A stretch of 64,000 nt of DNA from Puffinus mauretanicus (GCA_023333565.1 JAJKFH010000295.1:2026001-2090000), one strand, 5' to 3'. Positions 12,481-24,900 are shown, counted from the first letter of the stretch. Translations and numbers: made by a program. The notes: generated by a model not told the origin, from the letters alone.

Positions 12481-15103
12481 CATACCTTCAAAGATCCCAA
12501 GACAAACCAAGAATTTTATTTTAATGATTTCAGCAGAAAGCCATTATTTCCTGTAAGAAATCATTTTCAGTACAGTTGCTGGATATGTCAAACTGCAGTT
12601 TCTTTAATGACACACTCCTAATGCCAGATACAAGAACAGAATTCCTCTTTACAAGGTTCTGGTAGTATTCTTAATACAAAAGGAAATGTTGTTTTATAAG
12701 ATTTGGCAGCAGGTTACTACAGAGAGCAAAATGTCCAAAAGAACAGGCAAGTACAACGGGAAAAAAGAAAACTGACAGTAGACACACTAAGAAATTATAT
12801 GTACTCTACCTGTATAAACACAGACGTTGGCCTACTGTTTTCTCTCTCATCAATGTAAGTAACAGCAATGATTGCAGTGGAGGTTTAGATAGAATTGGCA
12901 AAAGCGGTAAAACAAATTTAAATATGATTCATTTCAAAACAATTAAAAATTTTAAAAATCTCCAATCAGCAAGGACTTTAGTGAAGCTATAACTTTAATC
13001 ACTCGGCTGGACAGCTTTTTAATACAGATGAACAGCTTACTTTGCACGTAACAGAGATATGCTTTCAGTGCATTGTGAATTCAGACAGCTCTCCATCAGG
13101 TATGCTCAATTCAGGTTTTCAAGTTTTCTTCACTACAATATTATCTGCATTTTCACTTTTTCCATGAAAACTGAGATCGCACACAAGCTGGTAGTTCTGG
13201 GCCAATGTTTGAAACACTGTGATAGTGTGTGCTGGCCCAAAGTGAAGCAGCAGTCTTGGACAGAGAGCAGTTAGTGACAGTCTGAAGTCAGAAAGAAAAA
13301 ACTGTGATGCTAATCAGCAGCTGTTTATTATGGAAAGGTTGTATATCTCTAAGAAAGATTCAGCAGCATCCACTGTGAGGGAAGAGCGCTGGTTTAGACA
13401 GTGGGCCGGCAGTGGGCCATTCCAGCTTATTGGGACCCCATAAGGCAGCTTGGAAGCTCTAGTCATTTTAAAAGAAAGAGAAGCATGAAAGAAGAGATCT
13501 ACAAGGCTCCAAAATGTGCTGTAAGATAGACAGTAAATTGGGCACATTTCAGGGGGAAAGCAGGGCATATTCAGAAAACACAAAGCAAACAGCACTTGTT
13601 TAAACTAAAACAAAACAGTCTGGTTTAATTCAGAGAACCAGTAAGCCACTCTTTATACCTGCACAATCTTTAAAGACTCTGGATATGAGACCCTGCACTT
13701 GTGTTATGCAGGACCACCTGGTCTGCCAACTGTCAGCAGGAATCTTAATGAGAGTGACTTATCTTTTCCAAGTGATATCCCCATAGGCACCCGAAGAAAG
13801 GTCAAATAATCTTTGTAGAGGGTTTTCTGTGTCTAAGCTTGATCTTTGGTGTGCAATCTGTAATAGATGTAAAAGACTTACCATATAATAATCAAGAAAA
13901 AAATTCTATAGGTATAAAACCACGAAAAATATAATTTTCATTGTTATACTTGCAGTATACATGAGATTGTTATAGTCTGCATAATTTAAATAGCTTAGTC
14001 AAACTTATTTTACATGGTCCTGTCTACATTGATAGAGATAAAAAATCATACCAAAAGCATAATACTGGCATTATTCCATGTTTGTTTGGCATTATAGAAT
14101 ACCCTTTTAAGCTTTCACACTGTAAACTCTTTGTTTGCCATAATTCACCTATTATTTATTAAACTGTATTGTTCCACCTCCAAAGAACCACTGAACAGAC
14201 ATATTCACCAAGAGCTGTGGATTTAGGCTTCCAAAACATTCTTTTCAATTAAAGGACATGTTTTTTAGATAAAAGTCTATTTTAAGTAGATCACTGTTTG
14301 GGTTTTGTTTTATTTTTTCCAATTTTTGAAATTATCTGCCTTCCCTTTTAGGTTTAATTAGTAATTGACTAAAGGAACTTTTTAGAAAACTTTCCACATC
14401 CTTATCTAAAGGAAGATAAAAGTAGTATCTACCCCCACTGCCTCAAATATGAGTAAAAGGTCAGGGATGAGCTTATTTTACTCTAAACTGCCTTTCCCAT
14501 ACTCTGCTACTGGGACCAAAGGAGATCCTAAAACACCTCAGAGATATCTAAGGGCTGATATAATTTGTTCAAACTGAAATAGCCCCACAGAGGTCCTCTC
14601 CAGCTGAAGATCAGACAAATACCATGTCTTGCCAAATGCTATGAACAGCCTATGCATCCACCTCTTCACTGGTATAGCCTGCTAATACCTGTTTAAATAT
14701 CTTTTAAATCTTTCAGGCTTTTTGTAAATGCTGAACTGGATTTAAGTAGGTCTCAAAATTTTAGTTCTGAATCTTATACAACATTTTTGCACAAGGGTGC
14801 CCTTGTGTTTTCCAGAGGCTGCCTGGTAAACAGAAGCCATTTCACAAAACAGTTCTGGCATATCCACAGCTTTTCTTACGCTGGAGCAGAGGAGGTGGGT
14901 ACCAGGCAATGCTGGCACTGCGTGACACTGCTGGTCAGCTGTGGCCACGTCTGGGCACGCAACTACGCATCAGCAGCTCGCACGGCTGCCAGGCTGCACT
15001 GGGAAAGGTGGCTCCAGTACACCTATTTCTCTACATGGCACTGAAAAGTTGGCTGTTTTCTTCACAACACACATTTGAAACTGAAATAGCTTTATGTGTT
15101 TAT

Positions 15104-15125
15104 ACACAAACACACACACACACAT
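15104..15125. repeat. (CA)n microsatellite
   Basis: A short CA run (ACACACACACACACAC) with one interruption. Confidence 0.95.
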
Positions 15126-15394
15126 ATGTATTCCACTTCAACTTCTCTTACAAAAATTGAGAATATAAAGGAATTTACCTTCACGTCCCTCTCTACTGTC
15201 AGTGTAATATTTCCAACAGCAGCTTAAAACTGGCTTCCCCGTGATGTCAGTTGGGAACCAAAGGGATCGCTAACCAGTGAGGACCCACTCTTGTATTCTG
15301 CTTTTGTAACACTGAGCAATTATGAAGTAACCTTAAAATTTTGCCTACAGATCAGCAATTGATTATCATTCTGATTATATCATTCCGATTATGC

Positions 15395-15490
15395 CATCAG
15401 CTACACTGGTGCAGAAACAAATTAACTCAACTGGTGACGATGAAGTCAGTTCTGACTTGAACCTGAGTGACTGAAATTGAATCTGTTCTC
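15395..15490. repeat. Ancient palindromic amniote repeat (probable)
   Basis: CTACACTGGTGCAGA...TTAACTCAACTGG...GAAGTCAGTTCTGA resembles an old, partly palindromic repeat that I recall from reptile and bird genomes (words like ACACTGGTGTAAAT and TGAAGTCAATGGAG). The family name is not certain. Confidence 0.4.
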
Positions 15491-15760
15491 TAATCTAATT
15501 TGAACTATGGAATCATGACCACAGATGTCTTCGTTAACAGAAACGTAAGTGTTCAATTGAAGCACGAAGGAGAATAAAGTGAAGTATCTAAAGAATGTCA
15601 GATTTTGAGTATCTTCATAGGAGGACACTCAAGAAGCTAAGAGGGAAAGAAACCATACAAACAACTTCAGCTGCGGTTATATTGCAGAAGCTCCAGTAAT
15701 TACACAGTCAATTATATTTCTTTCATGGGTTTTTGGGTGCTTTGTCAGCTCTAAGCACTT

Positions 15761-16373
15761 TGTGCTGGTTTTGGCTGGGATAGAGTTAATTTTCTTCACA
15801 GCAGCTGGTATGGGGCCGTGTTTTGGATTTGTGCTGGAAACAGTGCTGATAACACAGGGATGTTTCAGTTCCTGCTGAGCAGTGCTTACACACAGTCAAG
15901 GCCTTTTCTGCTCCTCACCCCACCCCACCAGCGAGGAGGCTGGGGGTGCACAAGGAGTTGGGAGGGGACACGGCTGGGAGAGCTGACCCCAGCTGACCAA
16001 AGGGATATCCCATAGGATATCCCATAGCATATGACGTCATGCTCAGCATATAAAGCTGGGAGAAGAAGAAGGAAGAGGGGGACGTTCAGAGTGATGGCGT
16101 TTGTCTTCCCAAGTCACCATTACGCGTGATGGAGCTCTGCTTTCCTGGCGATGGCTGAACACCTGCCTGCCCATGGGAAGCAGTGAATTAATTCCTTGTT
16201 CTGCTTTGCTTGCGTGCGCGGCTTTTGCTTTACCTATTAAACTGATTTTATCTCGACTCATGAGTCTTCTCACTTTCACTCTTCTGATTCTCTCCCCCAT
16301 CCCACTGGGGGGGGGGGAGAGTGAGGGAGCAGCTGGGTGGTGCTTAGTTGCTGGCTGGGGTTAAACCACGACA
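15761..16373 (+). mobile_element. Solo LTR of an avian ERV-L type retrovirus (613 bp)
   Basis: It begins TGTGCTGGTTTTGGCTGGGA and ends GGTTAAACCACGACA, matching the ends of the LTR at 37768-38283. Internal marks: TGACGTCA at 16032-16039, ATATAAAG at 16048-16055, ATTAAA at 16236-16241, and an 11-G run at 16307-16317. A short direct repeat of GGATATCCCATA lies just before the TGACGTCA site. No gag or pol sequence adjoins, so this is a solo LTR left by LTR-LTR recombination. Immediate flanks (CACTT left, GAAAG right) do not form a target duplication. Confidence 0.93.
16032..16055 (+). promoter_or_regulatory. LTR core promoter: TGACGTCA plus ATATAAAG
   Basis: A perfect palindromic CRE/ATF-type octamer, TGACGTCA (16032-16039), stands 8 bp before ATATAAAG (16048-16055). 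In the related LTR at 37993 the octamer is also intact while the TATA element is weaker. Known: CREB/ATF factors bind TGACGTCA when it is not methylated at its central CpG. This solo copy therefore keeps a plausible promoter directed toward the bHLH gene about 5 kb away. Confidence 0.6.
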
Positions 16374-17124
16374 GAAAGAAACTGTTGAAAATACATCATT
16401 TAAAGTATCTAAAAAATCTTGTGCAGGACAGTGCTCTTCATAAAAGGATATTGTAAAACTACAAGTATGAAAAAAAAGCTTTTTTTGCAAGATCTAGCAA
16501 TCATGGGGAGGGCAAGATGGAACAAATCAAATGGCAATAAGATTTTGAAGTGTTTGCAATAGTTGTTCCACACAAGTGGACGATTCTACATCTCGTGTTC
16601 ATGTTCATTATTACAGGAGCCCAGTATTTTTTATAACTAAAATTCAGTTGCGTTTCTACAGTAGCATTCCACCTTTATTTAAAAAAATAAACAAACACTG
16701 GTCTAGATGAAAATTCTATGCCTACTTAATAATATATGTTCTACTTTTAAACTTCTCAGTGACCTAGAAAACTCCAGGGAAGCTAGAAAAACTAGATTCT
16801 CCATCAGCGATCCAAGATGATAAGCCAGGATCATAAGACATTGCGAAACAGACCTAGCAAACCATTAGTCCCTGAAAAGGCAAAAACATGGAATGTGGGG
16901 TAGAAAGACATTACACAGACTGACCATCATGCTGACAGCATCTGGAAGTGGACAGAAAGAGCACAAACTGTTGGTACTTTGTCATAAGAAAAGTTTGAAG
17001 AGTCCACAACACTTTGCTGGATGGTGCTTCAAGTCCCTTTTCTCTATAAAACCAAACAGAGCACATTTCAGCAGTGTATGTTCGAGGCATGGATTCACAT
17101 GGCAAAGTACAGAACAGCGGAAGG

Positions 17125-17147
17125 GCCAGCCAGCCAGCCAGCCAGCT
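17125..17147. repeat. (CCAG)n microsatellite
   Basis: About five and a half head-to-tail copies of CCAG. They produce the short Pro-Ala-Ser-Gln frames in all phases here, which are not genes. Confidence 0.95.
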
Positions 17148-17869
17148 ACATAAAGAGACACAAGCAACCACAGCTTTCATCAAAGGTCTGGATTCTCACC
17201 AACATGTGGATTTCCAATCGGATTGGCAAAGGATCTCAGCCCCCAAACCACACACTAGAGCTGAATGTTATAGACAACATCTACACAACCACCAATCAAG
17301 CTCGGTTAGGATGGATTTAGTAAGTAATGAAATAAGTGAGCAGGCGGGGAGAGCTCCGGCTGCATTCAGCTTTCATGAACAAAATAGTCTCTGCACAAAT
17401 ACTGCTCGCAAAACATTTTGTTTCCGAGGGCAGGTATACTGTCCTTATATTGTTTCAATTTGACAGAAAAAAGAATATGCCTTGTCATCATTCTGCTGAA
17501 TGCAACCACGATCAAAAATTACTTCTGAGGCAGTTAATAACAACTTTGAGAGTATCAGCAGAATCGTGTAAACCACCACTTAGATTTGGCAAGTTTAAAT
17601 GGTTTTGAAATAACAGGTGAATAATATATTCGGATTTGCCTCCGTGGGTAGCCAGAGCAGAGAAAATTACTGTAAGACGAATTTTTTGACAAAAACTCAA
17701 GATAAACAGCTCGGCTCCTTTTTGTCAAGAGTAACAGAGTGGGTGTATAAATAAAACGCAGTAGGCAGGATGTCTCTGGAGTTTAACAAGGCCTCCAGCA
17801 CTCCACCACACAGAAAACTCATTAACACACCAGAGAATCATGGCACAGATCAATTCAGATGAAGAATAG

Positions 17870-17901
17870 AGATTGCAAGTGAAGAGATTGCAAGTGAAGA
17901 G
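17870..17901. repeat. 15 bp tandem duplication
   Basis: GATTGCAAGTGAAGA occurs twice in a row, with a partial third copy. Confidence 0.9.
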
Positions 17902-20835
17902 ATAAGTGTCATGCTAAATCTGGCTGGGTAGAATATCAAGAAGGGACTTGTTAGATCCCACATTAATCAACTACCAGCAGTCCAGGGCAGAGCTGGTCCT
18001 GCTCCTGCCCTACCTGGGAAATTGCATTGTGGTAGCAGACTGCTAGTTCAAAATGTGTAGAGGATATTTCTTAAAATCTGGAAGGTTCACCATCCCACCT
18101 GACATGACTTAAACAGATGAAGCCTTAAATCCACCTCATGTTTAACCTTTCCTCATTTAACATGCTCTGTGCAAGTCCTCCTCCTCCAAAAAATTCTCTT
18201 GTACCATTCCATATTTTGACTACTCCTCAGTCTTCTCTCCTTAAAATCATTCTCTCACAGAACCTCTATAGGGTAAAATGCCCTTTAAAAGATTCTTCGA
18301 TCAACATGTATTGTATGGCAGTCATATTTATTAAGAATGGCAATAAAAATGACAACTCCATCATCCAGGTTTGTTGTGAAGGACAGAAGTAGTTGTCACA
18401 GCCAGTCAAAGTCACAGACAGACATGTAATGAATAACATTTTGTCAAATGTATTATTCTCAACTGTGTGGATATTTCCAGACACCAACATCTTGTATTTG
18501 TTTCTCTTTGTTTAGATCCCTCTGGATTCTCCCTTGAATCTGTCAAATGTGACTGAAATATCTCATAGACCTGCTTTATCAGGTAGCACTGCATAAGAAG
18601 TATCCTGGACATTAAACAGGAGCGTCACGGATTATTCCACAGAAGCTTGCACAGCTCGCATGCCTGGTGCCTCTTCACAAGGGAGAACAGCTCGCAACAA
18701 TATCAAAATTCAGGGTTGGTCAGTATTTCTCCCCTATGAGGAAGGGAGCCCCGAAGCCACTTGAAGAACCCATGCAAATGGATGACTGATCTGAGTTTTG
18801 AATGCCTGCCATGGCTCAGAAATCGGTACTACAGATCTGTGCTACTTTTGCCTGCAACATACATACCTTCTCGTACATGTGTACACTGCTGTGTAAGGAA
18901 ATAAATTTATATGTATGTTTAATGACTTTGATGGTGAACAATAAAGAGTATAGTCCTCCAAAAACAAGGCATGTGGCAACAAGAGCACCATGGTGTGAGG
19001 CAGAAAAATATGAACGCTATTATGCAAAAAAATTTTTTTTGTCTCTAGGATTATGGTGTGTTTCTGCTCTTGAATAAACAAGAGAATCTGACTGAAGTCA
19101 GTGTGACCTGCAGGCGCAGAATGATGCCGTGAACATTCAAGTACCGTTTTGTAAAGGCATTTTTGTCTCTAATTGTCTTTTTTTTAAAAAATGAAACAAT
19201 TTTGGATTATACTTTCTATTTAATGGAAATACATTTGGAATGCTTCTTGGCTGTGACCACAGACATTCTGAACCACTAATTTAGATTTGTTTCTTTTGTT
19301 ATCCTCTAATTAACTTCCTCTCTTCATAGGCACAGCTTTTCCAAATTCTCTTCTTCCAAATTATTCTTTTTTTATGTACTTCCTAGTAATACCGTTATTC
19401 AAAAAATAAAGGCAAATCAAATACCAGCCACTAGACTGCAACTATATCAATCAGATATTTCATATTACCAGTCTTTTGAATACTGTTGAATGCTTCCTTA
19501 CAATGGCCATCAGATATCTTTCTCCGTGTAGCATGAAGGCAAATTTCAGGCAAAACCTTATCACTACACATAAAATACTGCCCACTCTTCTGCTTTACAT
19601 TCATGCAGCCCCATTCTTGCTTGTTATTAGCAATTCAGCAAATGTAAAATAACAGCAATCCTGCGTTACTGCACCTTCCTTGAGGAATATGCTCCCCCTA
19701 GCACTTGCATAAATGTTATCCCAATCAATAACTTAGTAATTAAAGTCACCGGCATTTTGGCCCTTTTACAAGTCTCCTTATCTAAAAAACATTTCTTGCT
19801 GTACTTTTTCAAACTGCCTTGGAAACAGAACAAGAATCATTCAGCCACCCCTTTGTCCTTAACCTCTGAATTAGCTGTTGCTGTAATGTCAGTGAAAATA
19901 ATTTTGTTTTTCTCTGCAGACACAGCATCATTTTCTTCCTGAGTATTGCTTATTCCTTTTCTCATTCTTCTAGTTTATCAATAAGCCATAAATTCTGATT
20001 TTGTTAATACCAGTAGTAGTTTTGTCTCAGGGTTCTGAAACTGCTGAGGATTTTTTGTTGAGTGGTTTTGGTTTTGTTTTGTTTTACTTTCAGTAATAAA
20101 AAAAACCCAAAGAAACTGAAATGCTAAGGACAGGAAAACACTGGTAAGCAAATGACTGAGTCTGACAAACAATCAATTATCTACACTGCTCAGCTACCAG
20201 AACGTACCAAGGGTGAAATACGCCAAGCTATGGTACAGTTGCAGTTGGCTGACAAACAGAGCTGCTTGTCCGTTTTTGCCTACAAACGCTGCCCAAAAGG
20301 AAGGTGCAAGAACGTAAACGGGCACTTTGCCATTCCAGCAGATGAACGTAGTGCATAGATGTGGCCCTGCCTGTTGGTACTAACTGTATTTTGAGAAGGC
20401 ATGACTCCCAGCCAAATATTTCAAAGCAGCTGTCTATCCTAAGTGTGTGCACCCATGATTAAAGAGATACGACTCTGCTAATCCAGCCACGATTTGGGAA
20501 GAAGGATTAATATTTAGACAACACCACCACCACAAATAAGCTTCTGGGACCGTAAAAAAACAGTCAAGGCTGCTTAATCAGGTAGAGATGATTCATTTGA
20601 GAAAACCTGCACCATGACCTTTCATGAGTTTCTGAGCGCAGACAGGCTGTCAAATTTTTATGGAGAAAAGAGGTGTAATCAACTAGTGCTTATGATGACC
20701 TTTTAATAAGTAAATGGTTGAGGGAGGCACACATTCTGAATAGAATAAGAAATTGGATTTGTATGTGTGTCTAGTGTTTGCTGGGGAAGGTGATGAAATC
20801 CACTCTCTGCTTGTTCTCTTAGCCCACTCCAACTA

Positions 20836-20866
20836 ATGTATATATACACATATACACACATGTGCA
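20836..20866. repeat. TA/CA microsatellite upstream of the CpG island
   Basis: Alternating TATATA and CACACA blocks lie about 70 bp before GC content rises sharply. Confidence 0.8.
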
Positions 20867-20929
20867 CAGCTGGAATAGCGCACGGGAGCGCAGACTTGGT
20901 AAAAAATGCAGAAGTTTTTACACCCTGCG

Positions 20930-21900
20930 AAGAGGCGAGGGCCGTTCACACTGACAGACGCGGGAAATCCGTGCCCGTGGGAGCCTCCCGGCCCCCGAGG
21001 CTCCCGCTCCAGCGCGGCCGGGGGATGCCGGCCAGGACCGGGCTCCTGGGGTCCGTCCAAACCGCCGCCGCAGCCGTCCCCCGCGGGCTCCCCGTGGACC
21101 CCCCGGCCGCGGGAGGCGGAGGAGGGGGGGCTTTCCGCCGGAGCCGGGGCCGGGTCGAGCCCCGGGCCCCTCGCGGCGACAGGTGCGGCGGCGGCGGCCC
21201 CCGACTAAAAGCAGCAGGCGCGCCAGGCACGACCCGCCGCGCCGCCGGCGGGACACGGGGCCGCGGCGGCCGCCACGAGCAGGGGCGATGCCGCGCATAA
21301 AAGTCATGGGGCGGCGGGGCGGCGGCAGGCGCCATGAAAGCCGGCGGGGGGTCGGCGGCGGCGGCGGCGGCGGCGGGCGCGGGGCAGCCGCGGGCGGCGG
21401 CGGGCGGCGTGCGGCGGCGGCGGGCGCGGGGAGGCGGCGGGCGGCGGGCGGCGGCCAACGCTCGGGAGCGGGACCGCACGCAGAGCGTCAACACGGCCTT
21501 CGGCGCCCTCCGCCGGCTCATCCCCACCCGGCCGGCCGACCGCCGGCTCTCCAAGGTGGAGACGCTGCGCCTGGCCTCCAGCTACATCTCGCACCTGGCC
21601 AACGTCCTGCTGCTGCAGCGGCGGCAGGCCGAGGGCGCGGGCGCCGCCCAGCCCGGCCCGCAGCCCTGCCCGCAGCCCGGCCCGCAGCCCCCGCCAGCGG
21701 GCCCCGCCGCGCCGCGGCCCATCTGCACCTTCTGCCTCGGCGACCAGCGGAAGCGGGTAAGGGCCGGCTCCCGAGCGCCTCCCTTGCGGCGCTGCTTTGC
21801 GGAGGGCGGTTGTCGGTCCCCACCGCGGTCCCAGCCGAGGGTCAAGGGGCGTCCTGGGTGTCTCCTAACCTGCGGTTTTTATCCCTCGTACAGCACCGAG
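20930..21900. promoter_or_regulatory. CpG island over promoter, exon 1 and intron of the bHLH gene
   Basis: Composition shifts abruptly from AT-rich DNA with a TATA/CA repeat (20836-20866) to very GC- and CpG-rich sequence at about 20930, and back near 21900. Open frames on all six strands here are a side effect of the low stop-codon density. ATGs at 21288 and 21306 lie just upstream of the chosen start in another frame that runs over the coding region to 21944, so they could act as overlapping upstream starts. CATAAAAG at 21296-21303 resembles a TATA box but would leave only a few bases of 5' leader, so the main start site is probably further upstream. Confidence 0.8.
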
Positions 21901-21944
21901 AAGGAGAGAAACCGCTGTCCGGTCCGGCTTTAAGCGGACACTGA
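21334..21944 (+). CDS. Paraxis/scleraxis-family (TCF15/SCX-like) bHLH transcription factor, two exons
   Basis: Model: exon 1 21334-21756, intron 21757-21893, exon 2 coding part 21894-21944, giving 157 aa. Seen: the first in-frame ATG after an in-frame TAA at 21298-21300, with G at -3; an Ala/Gly/Arg-rich N-terminus (1-38); a bHLH domain at about 39-95 with basic region [10 protein letters not shown] and helix 2 [17 protein letters not shown]; a Pro/Gln tract (about 107-123); then [12 protein letters not shown] (130-141). Known: RERDRT-SVNTAF, the second helix and the ICTFCL-QRK box together mark TCF15/SCX; these nuclear factors pair with E proteins on E-boxes in somite and tendon development. 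Odd: TCF15 and SCX normally start with an acidic segment, missing here. Gln50 and LANVLLL resemble TCF15; SSYISHL resembles SCX. It could be a divergent orthologue or a third paralogue, so I give no symbol. Class very likely; orthology and C-terminus uncertain. Confidence 0.85.
21757..21893 (+). other. Short intron of the bHLH gene (GT-AG, 137 nt)
   Basis: The donor CGG|GTAAGG directly follows the QRKR codons. The acceptor is a pyrimidine-rich tract ending CCCTCGTACAG before CACCGAG. Splicing at phase 0 gives a 16-residue tail ([16 protein letters not shown]) with stop at 21942-21944. The intron has no stop in the exon 1 frame. Unspliced RNA would encode 199 aa ending [13 protein letters not shown] with stop at 21931-21933. 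TCF15/SCX genes are known for a small last exon coding a short basic tail, so an intron here fits the family. Confidence 0.65.
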
Positions 21945-24900
21945 ATCGGCTGAGAATCTCGCGCAAACCTTGCACTGGCTGTACAACTGCTCTGGGTAAC
22001 GTCGCCGCACTCATGCTATATGTTTACATTTAAATACCGCAGTCCTAAAAGAGTTACTTTTTAAGCCTATGCACTTTGTTTCACTTTGTGACAGGTTTAT
22101 TCAGGGGATTTTGCAAATGAAATTGAACGCTGTTGAGACAGTTGCACCTGGTGCAGCAGCTATTTTAGTGCGAGAAATGTTAAACCTAAGCAGCCAAGCC
22201 CTGACCCTGATGTCTCCTAAACCTGTGTCACATGATGAAACTCGAACTTCCAAACACACAGTGTCTCCTGTCAGGGGAAGCTTCATGAACACGTCGTGCT
22301 GTACGCCTTCGGCCCAGCTTGGGCTGCACGCAGCACTGCCGCCCACTCCTCCAGCTGCACGCTAATTCTTGGGGTGGGGGGCTGATGCCGACAGCTGACA
22401 TGCTCGAGAGGTTTCAATGGTGCTGGAGGATTATTTTAAGGTGTTCACAGAAAGTCAGGAAACTTCCAGTGAAAGCACCGCAGTTCGCTGTGCGCATAGG
22501 CACAGCAGCACATCGGCACGGGAGGTAGCCAGGACAGGAGAGGAAAGTGGAGAAGTGCTGCGTAAGCGATGCTCTTTTCTTGTTAACGGTGCAAGTCATG
22601 CCAGTCCTTAAAATAGCATGGGATACTCCTAAATCTCTCTGGCAAGCACGGGGTAGGAAGGGTTTCCTAAGGGCTCTCTACATTTACCCATCACCCAGGT
22701 CATTCCCAAATTGTGCCTCTACATCACTGATGTCATTTATCTCCCCTCAGTTTATTAACTTGTATACTTCTTTTTTAGAAGTAAGTCTAAAAAGCAAATA
22801 TGCATATTATGTTTTCAGTTTTGGACACTAAAGAAGCAGCAGGCTAAAATCTTAAACCCCAGGAATGGTGGATTTAAAAAAAATACATAGTTTAATTGTG
22901 CAATGTTTTTTATAGTTATTTATATTATATTTAATTAGGTCTTAATTAATCTTTAACTTGTTACTTTGGGAGGCACTCTGTATTCTTTAAAACCTTGGTA
23001 ACTGTACCACTGAGAAGTGCCACAAAGAATAGTTGTCTCTTTTTTTCTCCCCTGATGCCATCTGTTCAGTTCTGCTGGCCAGCCTTGCTGCTTTAGCCAA
23101 ATGCGAGGACTGAAGAAGCAGCGCTGCATTGCTCACTTTACTTTATGTATAGAATTTTCTCTTCCTCCCCTAAATAAGTGCAAAGCAAATTCTGGCATTT
23201 ATTATGAAGAACTTAGCAAGAACAAGATCTTGGTATATTGCTCATGCAGCTTCATATTTTCAGTTTTCCTTCTCCCCTCCCCAACACACACTGACCACCT
23301 TTCCTTTATGACGATGAGGAAAAATCTGTTGTACCTACAGAACCTGCCGTAAACTTCTCCTTTAAAATCCTAATCAAGAAAAACACCGAAGCAAAGTTCC
23401 AGCGATTCCACGTCATATCAGTCTATTCACTTATTAAAAGCTACATGCTGTATTTTCCTGGATTGAGAAGTGTTTTTTGTTTTTAAAAGGTTTCTATCAT
23501 TTTTTTCTGTAATAGGGAACTTTAAATTGCTGCCAGATTAGAATTTTTGTTTTGCATTGGCATTGATTCATGAAGCTGGAACTCTTTCATGTTTATACAG
23601 AGTGGTTTTTAATTTTTGTATTGTGTCAGCATGTGTGCGTGGTATAGATTTCTACAGACATGTCTTCCTGGCTTTTTTTTAAAATGAATTTTGAAAAGTT
23701 TGTCTTTTAAAAAATTATTTACTTTATAGTTAGAGCTGATCTTACAGTAAGCTCTACGTTCTTATGAACACAGTAAACCAAAGCATCTGACCTGCTTTAC
23801 AGACAATTAATATTAATCTATTCATTTAGCTGTATCATTCAGTAGGATACCCTAAAATAGCAAAAAAAAATGCCATTTCAAACAATTTTAGGAAAATTTT
23901 TCATTGAGTATGCTCTGAATTTTGCAATTCCTAAGAAAGACAATAAAATTAATTATTTCAGATTTTCAAAATGTTGTGATGGTATTGCAGTTTTAAGAGT
24001 TTTAAGAGTAGTTCTTGGCAAATGCAGCATATTTGGATTTAATAGGATATATCTATATTTAGTTATCAATGGAAATGAGTATAAAAAAGTGAGGTCCACT
24101 TTTGCACCATAGTATTATCTGAAAGTTCATGACTTGAAACTCTCATTAATAATTTGCACAATTCTACAGGAATTTGGTGTTCTCACTTTAAGTGGGATTT
24201 CATCTCCCTGGTTTTATACAACGTTTATACAAAATGCTTTTCAATGACAAAAGCAGGAGCAGGCTGTTACGACTTGGCCATATCTCCTGTTTAATGTGGC
24301 TCAGTGTAGCATTAAATTCTTCTCTTTTCACTCAGGATAAACTGTTGAATTCAACTGGGCTTGAAGATTTCAGTATAATGCTCAGGGTTTCAATTACTAA
24401 ATAATATTGGAATTCCAGTAACACTGATGGACTGTGGCAGAAATTAGGCCCCAGAGCACTGTGGCCCAAATATTCATGCTATAGACAGATAATATCTATC
24501 CAAAACAATTATGACAGTGATTTCTCTGAGGAACAGACCCCAAGCCTGCATTTATACTTATGTAACAGTATGTATTTAAATGGGGACAAATGGGGACAGA
24601 TCCTTACCTTGGCTGAAGTTTATTTATAATGTAAAACTTCTCTACCCCCAGGAGCAAAAAAAGATACAGGATTGAGCTGTTACTGTGTAATGGGTTTTCT
24701 ATAAACCTAGGGGAAAAAAAATTAATTTCTAGAGACACAGATGAATTGAGTGCTCAGATTTCACGTATAAAGAGCTCACTCATCATTAGGTATTTTATTG
24801 AATGAGTTTGTGTGCCTTATCAGTTCTGTTGTTTTAATAACTTGGTGGAGAGGCATTGTTCGTGGCATGCACAAATATATATTCATAAGCCAAAATTTTG

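Larger units (their letters stand above)
7251..15760. other. Intergenic: no gene recognised
   Basis: It holds the weak CTCF-like motif at 10086, the minisatellite at 12188, a CA run and old-repeat words (for example GATATTCAAAGCTGCCTGAG at about 7761). A pyrimidine-rich stretch at 11895-11930 and a T-run at 7712-7725 are simple sequence. No ORF has recognisable homology. Confidence 0.5.
16374..20929. other. Intergenic upstream of the bHLH gene
   Basis: AT-rich sequence with short microsatellites and no recognised gene or young mobile element. Regulatory elements for the bHLH gene could lie here, but I cannot point to one. Confidence 0.45.

Noticed and set aside
20836..21845. Several long ORFs on both strands in the CpG island
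   Set aside because: They are Pro/Arg/Ala-rich shadows caused by GC-rich composition. Only the frame starting at 21334 has a recognisable conserved domain.
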